A program made the translations under genes and the position numbers. From a virus, in IMG/VR virus record IMGVR_UViG_3300008113_000948, positions 1 through 42,505 of that record: a stretch of 42,505 nt of DNA. One strand, 5' to 3'. Of this stretch, positions 16,760 through 25,130 are shown one piece after another. Position 1 is the stretch's first letter, and every line of letters starts with the position of its first letter. Under the pieces are notes generated by a model. The model saw nothing but the letters and a program-made list of their open reading frames with translations, had not been told where the DNA came from and ran no database searches.

Positions 16760-19668
16760 TTAGATCCTGAAGCTACAATTAATGCTTTTCCAGCATTAAC
16801 TGCTCCTGCTGGAAAGTTAGTAGAATCCGTATTAAATGCACCGTGTTCTAACGCTGCACCTTCAATAGTCCAGGTTGAGGTTGCATCGTTATACCAAAGT
16901 CCTTGGATCCAAGATTTATGCAATCTAGCTCTAGCTGTCGGAGCACCAAAATCATTTTCGTATATGGCAATGCAACTAATCCTTACAAAGCTGTACCCGT
17001 TACTAAATGGCCATAATTCTGAAGTGATATCAAAATCTGTTTGAGTATCAGTATTAAATTGACTGAAGGCATCGACAAAAACCGAGAATCCAGCGATGCC
17101 CTGTCTTAATCCACCGCCAACACCGCTGGAAAAAGTATATGTATTACTACTAAGTGAAGATGTACTAATTGAGGTAGAGCCATTAATTGCTCCGCCCACT
17201 CTTAATGCTCCGCTGATTCCTACTCCACCAGTTACCACTAATGTTCCAGTTGTTGTGTTAGTACTTGCAAAGCCTGCGGTGAATCTGGTCTGTCCGTTAG
17301 ATTCAAGAGTTGTAAAATTACCTGCTGCTCTAGTTGTAACACCAATACTCATTCTATTAATTGAACCTGCGGTAGCTGGGTTGATAGTAACAGTGCCAGT
17401 CCCTGTTGGTGCTAACGATAAGTTAGCATTTGCTGGATCTAATGTCACTGTACTTGATGCAGATATTGTTGAAGCATTGATAGCAGCACTAATTGTTCCT
17501 GCGCTAAAATTTCCAGTTACCGCTTCTCTAAATACTAATGTACCAGCAGTGTTTGCAGAAGTAGCGTTAGACGTAATAGTATAAGATGTTCCGTCAGCAG
17601 CATTTGGTGCAGTTGCTGATAAACCACTACCGCTAACACCGACTGTAATAGCATACTGACCAACGGTGCTGGTCCCTAGTGTAATAACATCAAGACCGGA
17701 AGTTGTACTTATGGTTATGTCTTGTGTTCCGTCAAAACTTGCAGTTCCTGTAATAAATCCAGACAGTCCAATGTTTCTAGCTGTGTGTAACTTACTGGCA
17801 CTATTGGCCTGTAAATTGTTAACCTTGGTAGTTGATACAACTGTAAATGGTGCAGTACCATCTGCTATAGTGGATTCAACAGTTGTAAATCTTCCTGTGG
17901 CTGCGGTCGTAGCACCAACTGTCATGTTATTAATAGAACCAGTAGCCCCAGATGACATGGTAATTGCACCAGCACCTGTGGTAGTATAACTTTGATTATT
18001 AGTTGTGGTGTCTATGTTTATTGTACTATTTGCACCCAATGTAGTAAACGCACCAGTACCTCTAGTACTTGCACCGATGTTTGTATTATTAATGTTACCG
18101 GCAGTAGTTGGATTAACAGTTAAACCACCCGCTGGTTGTATTGTAACTGTTCCAGTACCAGTCGGAGACAATGTTGTATTAACATTGGCACCATTTACAT
18201 CGACTGCTCCTGTTAAAGTTGTTGTGCTGTTGGCAGCTAGAGTAGTAAATGCACCAGTACCTCTAGTTGAGGCTCCAACATTCATATTGTCAATAGAACC
18301 AACTGTTCCAGAACTAATTGTTAGGACGCCTGCACCTGTGGTAGTAAATGATGAATTATTAGCACCTGCCGAAAGCGTGACAGCATTATTGGCAGCTAAG
18401 GTAGTAAATGCACCAGTTCCTCTAGTTGAGGCACCGACATTCATATTGTCAATAGAACCAACTGTGCCGGAACTTACAGTGATAGTACCTGCTCCAGTCG
18501 TTGTATAACTTTGATTATTGGTAGTTGTATTAAAAGTTACAACACCGGTGAAAGTTGCAGTACTATTGGCACCTAATGTAGTAAATGCACCAGTACCTCT
18601 AGTACTTGCACCAATATTGATATTATTGATGTTACCGGCAGTTGTGGGATTAATTGTAACAGTTCCAGTACCAGTTGGACTAATGGTCACATTAGCATCT
18701 AAAGGACTTAATCCAACAGTTGAATTGGCATCTAATGTAGTAAACGCACCAGTTCCTCTTGTACTTGCACCGATATTTGTATTATTGATATTACCAGCGG
18801 TAGTTGGATTAATAGTTAAACCACCCACTGGTTGTATTGTGACAGTACCAGAACCAGTCGGACTAATAGTTACATTGGCATTTGATGGACTAAGACCAAC
18901 AGTTGAATTGGCATCTAACGTAGTAAATGCACCAGTACCTCTTGTACTTGCACCAATGTTTGTATTATTAATGTTACCAGCGGTAGTTGGATTAACAGTT
19001 AACCCGCCAGCTGGTTGTATTGTGACGGTACCAGTTCCTGTAGGCGAAATTGTAGTGTTGACATTACTGCCGTTGATGTCAACTGCACCAGTTAGCGTAG
19101 TTGTACTATTAGCGGCTAGTGTAGTAAATGCACCAGTTCCTCTTGTACTGGCTCCAATACTCATATTATTAATAGTACCAGCAGTGGCTGGATTGATTAC
19201 TACGGAACCAGTTCCTAATGGACTAATCGTAGTAGTAACATCAAGACCGTTAATGTTAACAGTGCCTTCTAATGTAGTTGTTCCGGTGGCAGTCAGTGTG
19301 GTAAATCCGCCTGTGGCTTTTGTTACAGATCCAACCGGTGTTGCCTGTATACTACTAGCATATATCGCACCACCTACTCCGAGTCCTCCGGTAATTCTCA
19401 CTGCACCTGAAGTAGTATTAGTAGCTGCCTGACTGTTTTGAAAGTTTGTTACTAGGGGAACATTGCCGCCTTCAAAGGCAGCAGAAATAGTAGAGTTAGC
19501 ATTTATTTGAATAGCGTCGCCTGCTTCATTAGGCACGAATTCAATGAAGTTGCCCGCGGTTAAAGTTAAACCGTCATCAACATCATCAGCTGAAATAGTT
19601 ACATTATTTGGTTGGAGGATGATGCGTCTAAAAGCATCTGCTACGGCAACTCGCCCAATATCAGGCAT
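16756..19668 (-). CDS. Repetitive tail fibre (970 aa)
   Basis: After a head ending at about residue 100, the protein consists of repeats of roughly 40-65 residues with the core NIGASTRGTGAFTTL, followed by TISPTGTGTVTIQP and GGLTVNPTTAGNINN. At least seven near-identical copies of the core are encoded between 17870 and 19350, with more diverged ones outside. Residues about 850-970 form a different C-terminal domain (GGGLRQGIAGFSVFVDAFSQ, WPFSNGYSFVRIS, GKALIVASGSK), probably the receptor-binding tip. A strong hairpin covers the ribosome site (19669-19700). The repeats make length change by recombination likely. Confidence 0.85.
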   Translation of the reverse strand: MPDIGRVAVADAFRRIILQPNNVTISADDVDDGLTLTAGNFIEFVPNEAGDAIQINANSTISAAFEGGNVPLVTNFQNSQAATNTTSGAVRITGGLGVGGAIYASSIQATPVGSVTKATGGFTTLTATGTTTLEGTVNINGLDVTTTISPLGTGSVVINPATAGTINNMSIGASTRGTGAFTTLAANSTTTLTGAVDINGSNVNTTISPTGTGTVTIQPAGGLTVNPTTAGNINNTNIGASTRGTGAFTTLDANSTVGLSPSNANVTISPTGSGTVTIQPVGGLTINPTTAGNINNTNIGASTRGTGAFTTLDANSTVGLSPLDANVTISPTGTGTVTINPTTAGNINNINIGASTRGTGAFTTLGANSTATFTGVVTFNTTTNNQSYTTTGAGTITVSSGTVGSIDNMNVGASTRGTGAFTTLAANNAVTLSAGANNSSFTTTGAGVLTISSGTVGSIDNMNVGASTRGTGAFTTLAANSTTTLTGAVDVNGANVNTTLSPTGTGTVTIQPAGGLTVNPTTAGNINNTNIGASTRGTGAFTTLGANSTINIDTTTNNQSYTTTGAGAITMSSGATGSINNMTVGATTAATGRFTTVESTIADGTAPFTVVSTTKVNNLQANSASKLHTARNIGLSGFITGTASFDGTQDITISTTSGLDVITLGTSTVGQYAITVGVSGSGLSATAPNAADGTSYTITSNATSANTAGTLVFREAVTGNFSAGTISAAINASTISASSTVTLDPANANLSLAPTGTGTVTINPATAGSINRMSIGVTTRAAGNFTTLESNGQTRFTAGFASTNTTTGTLVVTGGVGISGALRVGGAINGSTSISTSSLSSNTYTFSSGVGGGLRQGIAGFSVFVDAFSQFNTDTQTDFDITSELWPFSNGYSFVRISCIAIYENDFGAPTARARLHKSWIQGLWYNDATSTWTIEGAALEHGAFNTDSTNFPAGAVNAGKALIVASGSK
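17870..19350 (-). repeat. Coding tandem repeats of the 970-aa fibre
   Basis: The plus-strand motif GTAGTAAA(T/C)GCACCAGT recurs at about 18041, 18242, 18401, 18577, 18737, 18920 and 19121, spaced 159-201 bases apart in multiples close to three, with diverged copies near 17885 and 19305. Each marks one RGTGAFTTL unit of the fibre. Unequal spacing shows that repeat units of different lengths alternate. Confidence 0.85.
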
Positions 19669-19700
19669 GGATAAACACTCCTTATTTGGAGTATTTATCC
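19669..19700 (-). promoter_or_regulatory. Hairpin over the ribosome-binding site of the repetitive fibre gene
   Basis: On the minus strand GGATAAATACTCC and GGAGTGTTTATCC form a 13-base stem with a single imperfect pair and a loop of AAATAA. The right arm holds the GGAG ribosome site and ends directly before the ATG at 19668. The stem would block initiation unless melted or bound. The left arm also contains an ATAAATA box. Translational control is inferred. Confidence 0.6.
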
Positions 19701-19717
19701 GCCTATATTTACATTGA

Positions 19718-20884
19718 TTATGCTACTTTTAGTAGAATCACATCTTCATTAATGCGTCCGTTCATTTTAGTGTCTGTAGCATTAATATCATCTAAAAACT
19801 TGCGCAATGCTACTTTACCAGCAGCCTTAAACTCTTTGAGTTTTTCTTCAGGTTTGCGAATAGTTTTTTGAATGCTGGTGTTTTCGTTAAACCCTGTAAT
19901 TGACGTTCCTTTGACACTTAACTCCATGTATTCGTTAGCAACATACTTGCCAAGTTTACGTGTTTTAGTGTTAAAAATCCACAATTCCTTGCTACCAATA
20001 ATGTCAGCAGGATTAATACTTACAAGTTTCAAAGGCTCATCAGTCTTTTTAAATTTAAGTTTAGCAACAATTTTATCCTTGGGAACAACTTTGGCTTTAC
20101 GTGGTTTACGATTAATTTTGGCTTCTTGTGCCAACATATCGCAAGCACTGAGAATTTCATGGTAAAATGCTACAATTTTTTTGACCTGTGCTTTAGTCAA
20201 ATGACTGTAACCTTCTTTAAGTTGTTCGTCTTTACCTTCTTGTAAGTCAAGATATTCGTCATACTGACGTTGATAAAAATCTTTAATAATACGAGCGTGT
20301 GCAGCTTTAGCGTCTTTGCCTCGCAACAAATTCATGACCTTAAATGCTTTTGGATCAAAAGATTCTGGATCTTGAGAAAAGTTTTCTAGAGCATCTTCAA
20401 TCTCTTCAGTCATTTTAAAACTAGCTTCTCGAACACGTTCTTGGATTGTAATTTGAGGAATTACAGGTTTTGCTTCGTCAATTTCTTCATCCTCAACGTC
20501 ATTTTTACCTTCAATAACAATCTTTTGAATTGCTTCACCTAACCATTGTGCAGTGTTGCGCCCCTCGTTAAAGTCTGCACGAACCGGCGGCATTCCTTTT
20601 AATAGGTTGGCTGCAATAGCACCCATAGTGACATTACAACGATTATCGCGGGTCTTTTTAAATTGTGCAATCTGATCTTTGCTATATCCTGCTTGACTCA
20701 TCCAGTTGATAATTTTTGGTTTTAATTCCCTGCCAGAATGCTCTAAGCGATAGTATTCCATAGAGATACGAAACTGTCTGTTGAATTGTTCAGCAGACCA
20801 ACTTTCGTGACCATCCCATTTTGGACTAACATCACGTTTTGAATTTTCACGAATAGCTACGGATTTACTTTTAGTTGTTGCCAC
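19718..20884 (-). CDS. Conserved phage protein of unknown function (388 aa)
   Basis: The protein begins with GTG (VATTKSKSVAIRENSKRDVS after formyl-Met) behind a good AGGAG site. It is charged and largely helical, with a WSAEQFNRQFRISMEYYRLE segment near residue 30, an acidic linker near 140 (DVEDEEIDEAK), and a basic region near 255 (INRKPRKAKVVPKDKIVAK). The last 100 residues (ELWIFNTKTRKLGKYVANEY, KGTSITGFNENTS) look like a small beta domain that recurs in T4-like phage proteins. It has its own strong promoter at 20918-20946. I do not recognise a function; DNA or nucleoprotein binding is possible from charge alone. Confidence 0.7.
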   Translation of the reverse strand: MATTKSKSVAIRENSKRDVSPKWDGHESWSAEQFNRQFRISMEYYRLEHSGRELKPKIINWMSQAGYSKDQIAQFKKTRDNRCNVTMGAIAANLLKGMPPVRADFNEGRNTAQWLGEAIQKIVIEGKNDVEDEEIDEAKPVIPQITIQERVREASFKMTEEIEDALENFSQDPESFDPKAFKVMNLLRGKDAKAAHARIIKDFYQRQYDEYLDLQEGKDEQLKEGYSHLTKAQVKKIVAFYHEILSACDMLAQEAKINRKPRKAKVVPKDKIVAKLKFKKTDEPLKLVSINPADIIGSKELWIFNTKTRKLGKYVANEYMELSVKGTSITGFNENTSIQKTIRKPEEKLKEFKAAGKVALRKFLDDINATDTKMNGRINEDVILLKVA

Positions 20885-20917
20885 AATTATCTCCTGTGTG
20901 TGTTATAAAACAAATAC

Positions 20918-20946
20918 AGTATAGCACCATTTTTTGGATTTGTCAA
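20918..20946 (-). promoter_or_regulatory. Sigma-70 promoter for the 388-aa gene
   Basis: TTGACA and TATACT are 17 bases apart on the minus strand, 34 bases before the GTG start, with AGGAG between. It overlaps the stop codon of the 65-residue gene upstream. Confidence 0.8.
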
Positions 20947-21140
20947 TCTGCATAAAATCGCTCTATGGTAATTAAATCACCATCTGGATTTTCTTGATAT
21001 ATTACGGTAGAAGCATATTCACCTTCTTCTAATGCTTTTTTGGCAAGAGTAAGTGCTTCAGTTCTGCTTTTGGTAGTTTCAACCAATTCTTCGTGACCGT
21101 CATCATCTTCGGCCCAGACCTCGTAGAATTCCCAGGTCAT
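20943..21140 (-). CDS. Small acidic protein (65 aa)
   Basis: Sequence MTWEFYEVWAEDDDGHEELV, then a helical TKSRTEALTLAKKALEEGEY and a final ITIERFYAD. Composition and length are like small conserved T4-like phage proteins of unknown function. A TAGGAGATTAATAATATATC leader supplies a ribosome site. It lies between the 184-residue gene and the promoter of the 388-residue gene. Confidence 0.65.
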   Translation of the reverse strand: MTWEFYEVWAEDDDGHEELVETTKSRTEALTLAKKALEEGEYASTVIYQENPDGDLITIERFYAD

Positions 21141-21165
21141 GATATATTATTAATCTCCTATTAAG

Positions 21166-21720
21166 TTAAACAAATTTTTCCCAATCTCCACCAGGCACCA
21201 CTGCCCAGCCAAGACGTTGGAGATCATTCCGGATCTCGTCGGTTACCATGCCTTCTGGCACATATCCTTTAATTCCATCAGCATCGCCGTTACCTAATCC
21301 ATCTCCAATACCAGAGCAGTACCAATCGATGTAGTCACCTTCCTGTCGCATGTCTGCAATAATTCCACCTGCTGATCTCCATGAAGCTGACCAATAGTCT
21401 TTGTCTGGATCTTGTCTAAGAATTGGAACAACTTCTAGTTTTATAAAATCGTTGTTACATATTGACGCATATAAATTTTGGGCATAAGTTTCGCTGGCAC
21501 GAACTTTTTCCAAAATCCAATCAGTGGTTACTAGATCGTATTCCATATTATTAACGTGGCTAGCGGGATCATCAAATTTATGATCGTGATGGTCGATTAT
21601 TTTTTCAAAATAATCAAGATAATCTTCGTTAACTGATTCGCCCTTTTCTGCCTGACGCTTAACATATCCTTCCTTTTGGAAAGAAAAACGATCGGGACTT
21701 TTAGACACAGTCTTGCTCAT
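21166..21720 (-). CDS. Conserved phage hypothetical protein (184 aa)
   Basis: Notable segments are FEKIIDHHDHKFDDP, YDLVTTDWILEKVRASETYA, the Trp-rich DYWSASWRSAGGIIADMR, and DYIDWYCSGIGDGLGNGDAD near 135-155. The protein is acidic and without membrane segments. It starts 20 bases inside the end of the preceding gene, so it belongs to the 23063-21166 operon. No enzymatic motif is recognised. Confidence 0.65.
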   Translation of the reverse strand: MSKTVSKSPDRFSFQKEGYVKRQAEKGESVNEDYLDYFEKIIDHHDHKFDDPASHVNNMEYDLVTTDWILEKVRASETYAQNLYASICNNDFIKLEVVPILRQDPDKDYWSASWRSAGGIIADMRQEGDYIDWYCSGIGDGLGNGDADGIKGYVPEGMVTDEIRNDLQRLGWAVVPGGDWEKFV

Positions 21721-22090
21721 TTGCTTCTTTTAAAACTTTTTTGTTTTCTTTTTTAGACAATCGTTGATTGCGAAAATTTGTTGTATCAACTATAGCAGAC
21801 TTTAAAGTTTCTGCATAATTTAATGCAGTTTGTTCATTCATTGTTAATACAGTTTCGTGTTCAAGATAGCCCTTAGTTAAGAGAGTCCAAATCTGTTTGA
21901 AACGATTTGTAGACCACCAAGGCGATTTTACAGTAGCATAGATAGTTACACTGATACCAATATCCTCTGCTTCTACCCAAAGATTATGAGTGTGATCGTC
22001 TGAACCACAGTCACAGACAACGTGATACATTTTAGTATCACCCCAATCATTCTTTTTAAGAATACCTTCTGCTGGTGTCTGTAATTTCAT
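21701..22090 (-). CDS. Conserved phage hypothetical protein (129 aa)
   Basis: MYHVVCDCGSDDHTHNLWVEAED near residues 20-45 gives one CxC cluster with two histidines nearby, possibly a metal site. A second half (WWSTNRFKQIWTLLTKGYLE) is Trp-rich and helical. The start codon overlaps the preceding stop (TAATG), and its end overlaps the next gene by 20 bases. Function unknown. Confidence 0.65.
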   Translation of the reverse strand: MKLQTPAEGILKKNDWGDTKMYHVVCDCGSDDHTHNLWVEAEDIGISVTIYATVKSPWWSTNRFKQIWTLLTKGYLEHETVLTMNEQTALNYAETLKSAIVDTTNFRNQRLSKKENKKVLKEANEQDCV

Positions 22091-22248
22091 TAATGTAAAA
22101 TTCCTTCGTCCTTGATATTAAATTTATTAATTTGATCTCCAACTTCTAAACCAGAATATCCTTCACCTAAAGATTTATCCGTTAAATCTAAAAAGGATTT
22201 ATACAACTGAATTAGTTTTTGTTCTCGTTCTGAATCAACAGTTTTCAT
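22090..22248 (-). CDS. Small protein (52 aa) coupled on both sides
   Basis: The frame reads MKTVDSEREQKLIQLYKSFL, then DLTDKSLGEGYSGLEVGDQI and ends KDEGILH. It begins in a TAATG overlap with the 271-residue gene and ends in another TAATG overlap with the 129-residue gene, exactly filling the gap, which is strong evidence that it is translated. Function unknown. Confidence 0.7.
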   Translation of the reverse strand: MKTVDSEREQKLIQLYKSFLDLTDKSLGEGYSGLEVGDQINKFNIKDEGILH

Positions 22249-23063
22249 TAGGTCCATAAGCTTTCTCTTACTTTAATCAAACGAATCATCATTGCTTCAT
22301 CTTCATCATTGTAGGCTTTTTCAATCTCTTGACTCTTAGCCAGGGCAATTTTACACATTTCTGCTTCTTCCTTGTTTTTATCTTCCATATCAAGAAGATG
22401 ATACCCTTTTTCGCGACGCATGTCACAGTAAGCACTCCATCCGCTGGCATCATAAACATCTGGACGCTTTGGATAGATTTCCTTCCACCAAGTATATAGT
22501 TCTAGTATTTCTTTAGCAGCTTTGGCCTGATAGGTAGGCTCTGCTAGATGCTTTTGATCTTCGTCTAAAAATTCTTCGTTGGTTAGAGTCATTGCCCATT
22601 CTAGATAAGCAATGCCTGCTTCGGGGCAACGCCAGTTACGATACCAACGACGCCACCATGGATAATCGTATTTTTTCTTATCCTCATCACTCCAAACGCA
22701 ATGATGCCATGCCTGTTCTATTTCAACAAAGTCAACAAGCTCATTAAAAAGACATGGAAGAAAACGGTTGCCAACATCACGCCACTCGCCGCGAGGAATG
22801 TCGCTTGGGTGAGCAGTAAGAGCGTGGGCTTTAGTAACCCAGCGATTGTTGATATAGTAGCGTACATCATTGATCCTTTCTGGAATCCAACACCAAACAT
22901 CTTGAATGCGATCTAAACCTTCCTCAGCAATCCACCAACGGATTGGATACTTGGCTTTAGCAGCCTCTTCCCATTCGCGCCATTCTTTTCCTGTGCCGCA
23001 CTTTAACTTAGTGGTGCCACGGATCCAATCAGCAAATGGGGAACAGGTCCAATAATTTCTCAT
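22248..23063 (-). CDS. Trp-rich conserved phage protein (271 aa)
   Basis: It begins MRNYWTCSPFADWIRGTTK and contains several Trp clusters (VWCWIPERI, YDYPWWRRWYRNWRCPEAG, LYTWWKEIYPKRPDVYDASG) and a helical acidic C terminus. The N-terminal FADW(I/V)RGT motif is something I associate with a conserved T4-like marine phage protein of unknown function. It is the first gene of an operon of at least four and lies just behind a consensus promoter at 23102-23130, with an AAGGAA ribosome site. Confidence 0.7.
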   Translation of the reverse strand: MRNYWTCSPFADWIRGTTKLKCGTGKEWREWEEAAKAKYPIRWWIAEEGLDRIQDVWCWIPERINDVRYYINNRWVTKAHALTAHPSDIPRGEWRDVGNRFLPCLFNELVDFVEIEQAWHHCVWSDEDKKKYDYPWWRRWYRNWRCPEAGIAYLEWAMTLTNEEFLDEDQKHLAEPTYQAKAAKEILELYTWWKEIYPKRPDVYDASGWSAYCDMRREKGYHLLDMEDKNKEEAEMCKIALAKSQEIEKAYNDEDEAMMIRLIKVRESLWT

Positions 23064-23101
23064 ATATAATTCCTTTTCAGACTTAGTAGTCGAACACTTT
23101 A

Positions 23102-23130
23102 ATTATATGATCTTTTTAAAAACCTGTCAA
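23102..23130 (-). promoter_or_regulatory. Consensus sigma-70 promoter
   Basis: Exact TTGACA and exact TATAAT with 17 bases between, on the minus strand, 39 bases before the 271-residue gene. This is one of the strongest promoter sequences in the window and would be active with unmodified host RNA polymerase. Confidence 0.88.
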
Positions 23131-23147
23131 TATGGCAAAAAAATGAA

Positions 23148-23531
23148 TCAAAATTTTCTTTGGTATCCTGCCAAGTTAAGCATAATTGAATACTGCTCAT
23201 AGGCTTTTTTTACCGCAGGATTGATATTTCGATAATTTGCTTCTTCTCTTTCTTTGTCCATTAGAGTTTGAAACATATCAATTTCGCCTTTGCTGTGTCG
23301 TTGCCATTTGAAGAAACGCTTTTCTAATTCTATTAGAGTACGTAATCTGCCTTCTGGAATTTCCATAGTAATTACACGCTCTGTTTCATATTCAACAACA
23401 TCGTTGCGAATAATATCAGCACGTTCTGGGTCTGTAAAAAACTTTGGAGGATGGTATCGTGCCCTGCGTTTAGAATCGTTTAGGACACGCACCTCGTAGT
23501 TTTCACAAAACTCTGTGACTTCTTTATCCAT
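23148..23531 (-). CDS. Conserved phage hypothetical protein (127 aa)
   Basis: Sequence highlights: NDSKRRARYHPPKFFTDPER, then VVEYETERVITMEIPEGRL and a helical LIELEKRFFKWQRHSKGEID. It ends AYEQYSIMLNLAGYQRKF. The start overlaps the end of thyX by eight bases. It is soluble and charged; no function is assignable. Confidence 0.65.
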   Translation of the reverse strand: MDKEVTEFCENYEVRVLNDSKRRARYHPPKFFTDPERADIIRNDVVEYETERVITMEIPEGRLRTLIELEKRFFKWQRHSKGEIDMFQTLMDKEREEANYRNINPAVKKAYEQYSIMLNLAGYQRKF

Positions 23532-24210
23532 TTTGGATTAGACTCTCAGTCATCGGGAAGATCGCAGCAATTGCTTTAGCACAGGCCAGAGCCACTAATT
23601 GATGTTCTTTCTGTGTGCCGTTGGCTGATCGTAATTCAATAAAATGTACCCAAGACCGTAACGTGCCATTCATGTAAAGTTTACTTTCAATGTTACCTTC
23701 TGGCAGTACAGCACGAGCTTGTTCTTTGGCTAGGCCGTTCGAGACAGCCCAAGTGTAGGCTTCCTTAGAGGCTCTAATGACAGCCTGTTGTTTTTCTTCC
23801 CATAGACGTGCAAGCTCTCTCTGCTCAGGGTCTGCCATGTCCAATTCAACAGAATTTTGTCTGTTTCTGGTGTCCTGCAACCGTGCTTCTCTAGTGATGA
23901 AGTTAAGATCTTTTGTAGGGTCAGCGTATCGTTGACTAAACTCTTGGAAGGAAAAGCTTCTGTGTCGTAGAATTTGTCTTGCAATGTCTCTTGTGGTTGT
24001 GATTTCAACACAGGCTGAAACCATTTCCAAGGGACTCCAGTGTGCGTGTTTAACAAGATATCGAATAAGCTTCTCTGATGTCTCTGTATTGAATTGGTTG
24101 TTTGGGTTGCTGACACGGGCGCAATACGCAATGAGTTCTTGTGCATCTCCGATTCCCATGTTGGCAAATTCTGCTGTTGGTTGTGAGTAGGATACGAGTT
24201 TAACATTCAT
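23524..24210 (-). CDS. thyX: Flavin-dependent thymidylate synthase ThyX
   Basis: ThyX makes dTMP from dUMP using methylene-tetrahydrofolate and FADH2. The signature RHRxxSxxxxSxR is present as RHRSFSFQEFSQR (82-94), followed by YADP. VKHAHWSPLEMVSACVEI (53-70) and ARAVLPEGNIESKLYMNGTLRSW near 160-185 match the family's substrate-binding segments, and length (228 aa) is normal. It begins in an ATGA overlap with gene 24207-24707. Phage ThyX supports the thymidine demand of genome replication. Confidence 0.96.
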   Translation of the reverse strand: MNVKLVSYSQPTAEFANMGIGDAQELIAYCARVSNPNNQFNTETSEKLIRYLVKHAHWSPLEMVSACVEITTTRDIARQILRHRSFSFQEFSQRYADPTKDLNFITREARLQDTRNRQNSVELDMADPEQRELARLWEEKQQAVIRASKEAYTWAVSNGLAKEQARAVLPEGNIESKLYMNGTLRSWVHFIELRSANGTQKEHQLVALACAKAIAAIFPMTESLIQNG

Positions 24211-24707
24211 TTATTTTCTTCTTTCTCTTCATCAAAGCATAAACTTTCCATAGTCTTGTAATGTTCATATGCTTTTTTGAGTGCTTCAAATTTTTCTAAT
24301 TTTTTTGGATCCGGAACCAAAATAGCCAATCGTTCTTCCATTTTATCCATGAAAGCCTTTAGGCTTTTTCCATCTACTTTAATATCAGTACCTGGAGCCA
24401 TATCGATTCCATTGGTTCCTATAGTTACTGTCGATGGACTACTAGTCCAGGTATTAGACACTGTATAAGTACCAGACGATGTAGTTGTCCAGTTATATGG
24501 ACTATAATTTGTTGTGGGAATAGTTACTGAACTAGAAAAATTATTAAGACCGGACAAATCAATTGATTCTATAGGAAGGGGATCTATTGTGATATAATCG
24601 ACGCCCCCGCCACCAGTAACATGCATGGTATCTCCGCCGACGTCGATTTTATCAAGATCTAAAATTATATCATCTAATGATATAGCTGGTAGATCCTTAC
24701 TGTTCAT
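24207..24707 (-). CDS. Conserved phage protein with a C-terminal LVPDP.KLEK.EALK domain (166 aa)
   Basis: I chose the ATG at 24707, just after the stop of the H1-like gene, rather than an in-frame start inside that gene. The N-terminal part is acidic (LDDIILDLDKID), the middle is Ser/Thr/Gly-rich (YSPYNWTTTSSGTYTVSNTW), and the C-terminal part reads GTDIKVDGKSLKAFMDKMEE and LAILVPDPKKLEKFEALKKA. That last block recurs in many phage proteins of unknown function. A structural role is suggested by the low-complexity middle, but is inference. Confidence 0.65.
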   Translation of the reverse strand: MNSKDLPAISLDDIILDLDKIDVGGDTMHVTGGGGVDYITIDPLPIESIDLSGLNNFSSSVTIPTTNYSPYNWTTTSSGTYTVSNTWTSSPSTVTIGTNGIDMAPGTDIKVDGKSLKAFMDKMEERLAILVPDPKKLEKFEALKKAYEHYKTMESLCFDEEKEENK

Positions 24708-24708
24708 A

Positions 24709-24903
24709 TTAAGCTGCCTTGGCTTCTTTACGAGCGTTCTTTTCTTCTGTAATTTCATTGCGGCGAGCTTTGATTAGTTTGCTCATTTCAGCTAATGCTT
24801 TACGAGCACGAGTTCCAGCTGCACCATTGCCGCTGGTAAATTTTGCATCTTCTGCCAAAAATGCTTCCATTGCTGATTTAATTTGTTCTACTGTGTTTGA
24901 CAT
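24709..24903 (-). CDS. Histone-H1-like DNA-binding protein (64 aa)
   Basis: VEQIKSAMEAFLAEDAKF (5-22), then NGAAGTRARKALAEMSKLIK and ARRNEITEEKNARKEAKAA. This Lys/Ala/Arg-rich single-domain pattern resembles the short H1-like (Hc1-type) proteins of cyanobacteria and phages that bind DNA non-specifically. AAGGAG precedes the ATG. A tRNA-like gene lies 53 bases upstream. DNA compaction or replication accessory roles are possible. Confidence 0.65.
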   Translation of the reverse strand: MSNTVEQIKSAMEAFLAEDAKFTSGNGAAGTRARKALAEMSKLIKARRNEITEEKNARKEAKAA

Positions 24904-24960
24904 ATAGTCTCCTTTATTTGTCTTTTACTTATAGGCAACCTAGTCTATAGCGTAAAAATC

Positions 24961-25071
24961 TGGTGTGGTCGGTAGGATTCGAACCTACAAAGGCTGTGAC
25001 TAAGTCGGCGCCCCATTCCCAAGTGCGTTTCGCAACGGACCGGAGGTCTGCCATATTCCACTCACGACCAC
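24961..25071 (-). tRNA. Atypical 111-base tRNA-like gene, anticodon not assignable
   Basis: The acceptor stem is perfect (GTGGTCG with CGACCAC), the discriminator is A with encoded CCA, and the T arm is canonical (GTAGG TTCGAAT CCTAC). The D region GTGGAATATGGCAGAC resembles tRNA-Leu. The roughly 54 bases between D and T arms are 20-25 too many even for a tRNA with a long variable arm, and I cannot fold a 5-bp/7-nt anticodon arm with U33 by hand. A CGTT-GCGA-AACG hairpin lies in this segment. It could be a tRNA with an inserted element or a tRNA-shaped RNA. Confidence 0.6.
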
Positions 25072-25103
25072 ATGTAAATTATATATTCTTAATTATAAAA
25101 GTC

Positions 25104-25130
25104 AAAAAAATAGGGCACCAAAGTGCCCTA
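25104..25130 (-). terminator. Rho-independent terminator
   Basis: On the minus strand TAGGGCAC-TTTG-GTGCCCTA forms an 8-bp stem followed by seven U. It lies just downstream of the metallophosphoesterase gene and ends the operon 26516-25138. Confidence 0.92.

Noticed and set aside
17096-18508. Further long plus-strand frames opposite the same fibre
   Set aside because: Shadows of the coding repeats, with the same Val/Pro/Leu-rich bias.
17870-19350. CRISPR-like regular repeats
   Set aside because: Repeats are in frame within a protein, differ in length and have no unique spacer pattern.
18518-19432. 304-codon plus-strand open frame rich in Val, Ala, Pro and Leu
   Set aside because: It is antisense to the repetitive fibre gene; its composition mirrors the Thr/Gly/Asn-rich repeat codons and there is no ribosome site or phage-like motif.
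23730-24206. 158-codon frame inside thyX
   Set aside because: Alternative frame of a complete ThyX with all motifs; no ribosome site.
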